Shown in pieces: positions 5,844 to 6,158 of a stretch of 6,158 bases of DNA. Location: positions 1 through 6,158 of the forward strand of contig DMOI01000051.1 of the NCBI GenBank assembly GCA_003452395.1, in the 5' to 3' direction. The stretch comes from Clostridiales bacterium. GTDB taxonomy: Bacteria; Bacillota; Clostridia; Lachnospirales; UBA12420. The notes under the pieces were generated by a model. It was not told where the DNA came from, searched no databases, and worked only from the letters and a program-made list of their open reading frames with translations. The translations under genes and the position numbers were made by a program. The number at the start of each line of letters is the position of its first letter. The stretch's first letter is position 1.

Positions 5844-6158
5844 GTGTGCGCATTGGTAAGTTGTTACTGTACAATTGGTGGAAATCCAATCGGGAAAGTG
5901 CGAACTGGCACACCCGTACTTAGCCTTGGGGACTGTAAAAGAGTGAACATTCGCGGCAACGCACAGGCTTAAGCGTAGGCAAAGGAGAAAGCGAACCGAA
6001 ATCAACAGATGAAGCGTAACACAGACCCGGAAATTGATGTATAAGTCGGAGAGGTCGATGGTAAACTCGAGCCCGCAGACGAAATCTACTAAGTTCAAAT
6101 CGGTTAAAGAATTAGTAGGCTCTCCCCGGGGCACTGAGCTTGGTGAGCTTGACAACGC
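5844..6158 (+). ncRNA. Probable group II intron 5' end (domain I), runs off the window
   Basis: From 5844 GC content jumps and no frame on the + strand is gene-like. The start fits the group II 5' consensus GTGYG in two overlapping ways (GTGTG at 5844, GTGCG at 5846). The sequence is rich in local stems: ATTGG/CCAAT (5874-5878/5886-5890), GTGC/GCAC (5898-5901/5908-5911), and a nested pair GAGC/GCTC (6069-6072/6119-6122) enclosing CTACTAA/TTAGTAG (6086-6092/6112-6118), as expected for domain I helices. Purine-rich single-stranded joins (AAAGGAGAAAGCG near 5980) also fit. Bacterial group II introns are retroelements whose reverse transcriptase/maturase lies in domain IV, which would begin several hundred bases further on, outside this window. 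I could not pin down EBS/IBS pairs by eye, so the exact boundary is open. Another large structured RNA is the alternative. Confidence 0.55.

Noticed and set aside
5805..5980. + strand frame MKEEIKTRLYIARVCALVSCYC... as a small protein
   Set aside because: It has no ribosome binding site at a proper distance, and its cysteine-rich, mixed composition after residue 13 coincides with the change to structured RNA-like sequence. Only the first 13 codons might be an exon.
5676..6155. 159-codon open frame on the minus strand
   Set aside because: It runs through the palindromic repeat and the intron-like RNA. Its C-terminal part (ESPRGKPTGYLSVIARKAFFLTW) is the kind of spurious peptide read from such repeats, and it has no ribosome binding site or recognisable domain. 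The openness is a by-product of the structured sequence.
1..6158. CRISPR array, tRNA or rRNA genes
   Set aside because: No regularly spaced direct repeats and no cloverleaf or rRNA signature were seen on either strand.

Overview
The window looks like a low-GC Bacillota chromosome, most likely an uncultured or gut-type Clostridia. The signs are AT-rich DNA, A-ending codons with AGA for arginine, strong AAGGAG-type ribosome binding sites, a gltX-cysS synthetase pair and a DUF6273-type surface/repeat protein. The genus cannot be fixed from the sequence.

Layout, all genes on the + strand. (1) 1-888 is the 3' part of a large, probably extracellular protein ending in a DUF6273-like domain. The last ~150 bases of its variable-looking C-terminal segment use clearly different codons from the rest of the gene. 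(2) 889-1133 is intergenic and holds a possible decayed coding remnant, an intrinsic-terminator-like hairpin (1008-1037) and, overlapping it, a good sigma-A promoter (1026-1054). (3) 1134-2471 is mgtE, a Mg2+ channel/transporter with N, tandem CBS and membrane domains. (4) 2472-2587 is intergenic, with a strong extended -10 promoter and the gltX ribosome binding site. (5) 2588-4045 gltX and 4050-5456 cysS form a tight two-gene operon with a 4-base gap. (6) 5457-6158 has no intact gene. It holds two short coding-like fragments, a composite GC-rich palindromic repeat (about 5611-5765), a short leader with an unused-looking ribosome binding site, and from about 5844 a structured, GC-richer RNA-like sequence that best fits the 5' end (domain I) of a group II intron running off the window.

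The two synthetases supply Glu-tRNA (probably also mischarged Glu-tRNAGln, as is usual in this phylum) and Cys-tRNA. MgtE supplies the Mg2+ that translation needs, but it has its own promoter and its position may be coincidental. The ordinary housekeeping core is bordered on both sides by plastic DNA: a candidate diversified surface protein on the left, and a repeat plus a probable retroelement on the right. No wholly new system is proven here. The two best leads are the C-terminal cassette of the first gene (possible diversity-generating retroelement target or recombination cassette) and the repeat/intron region after cysS.
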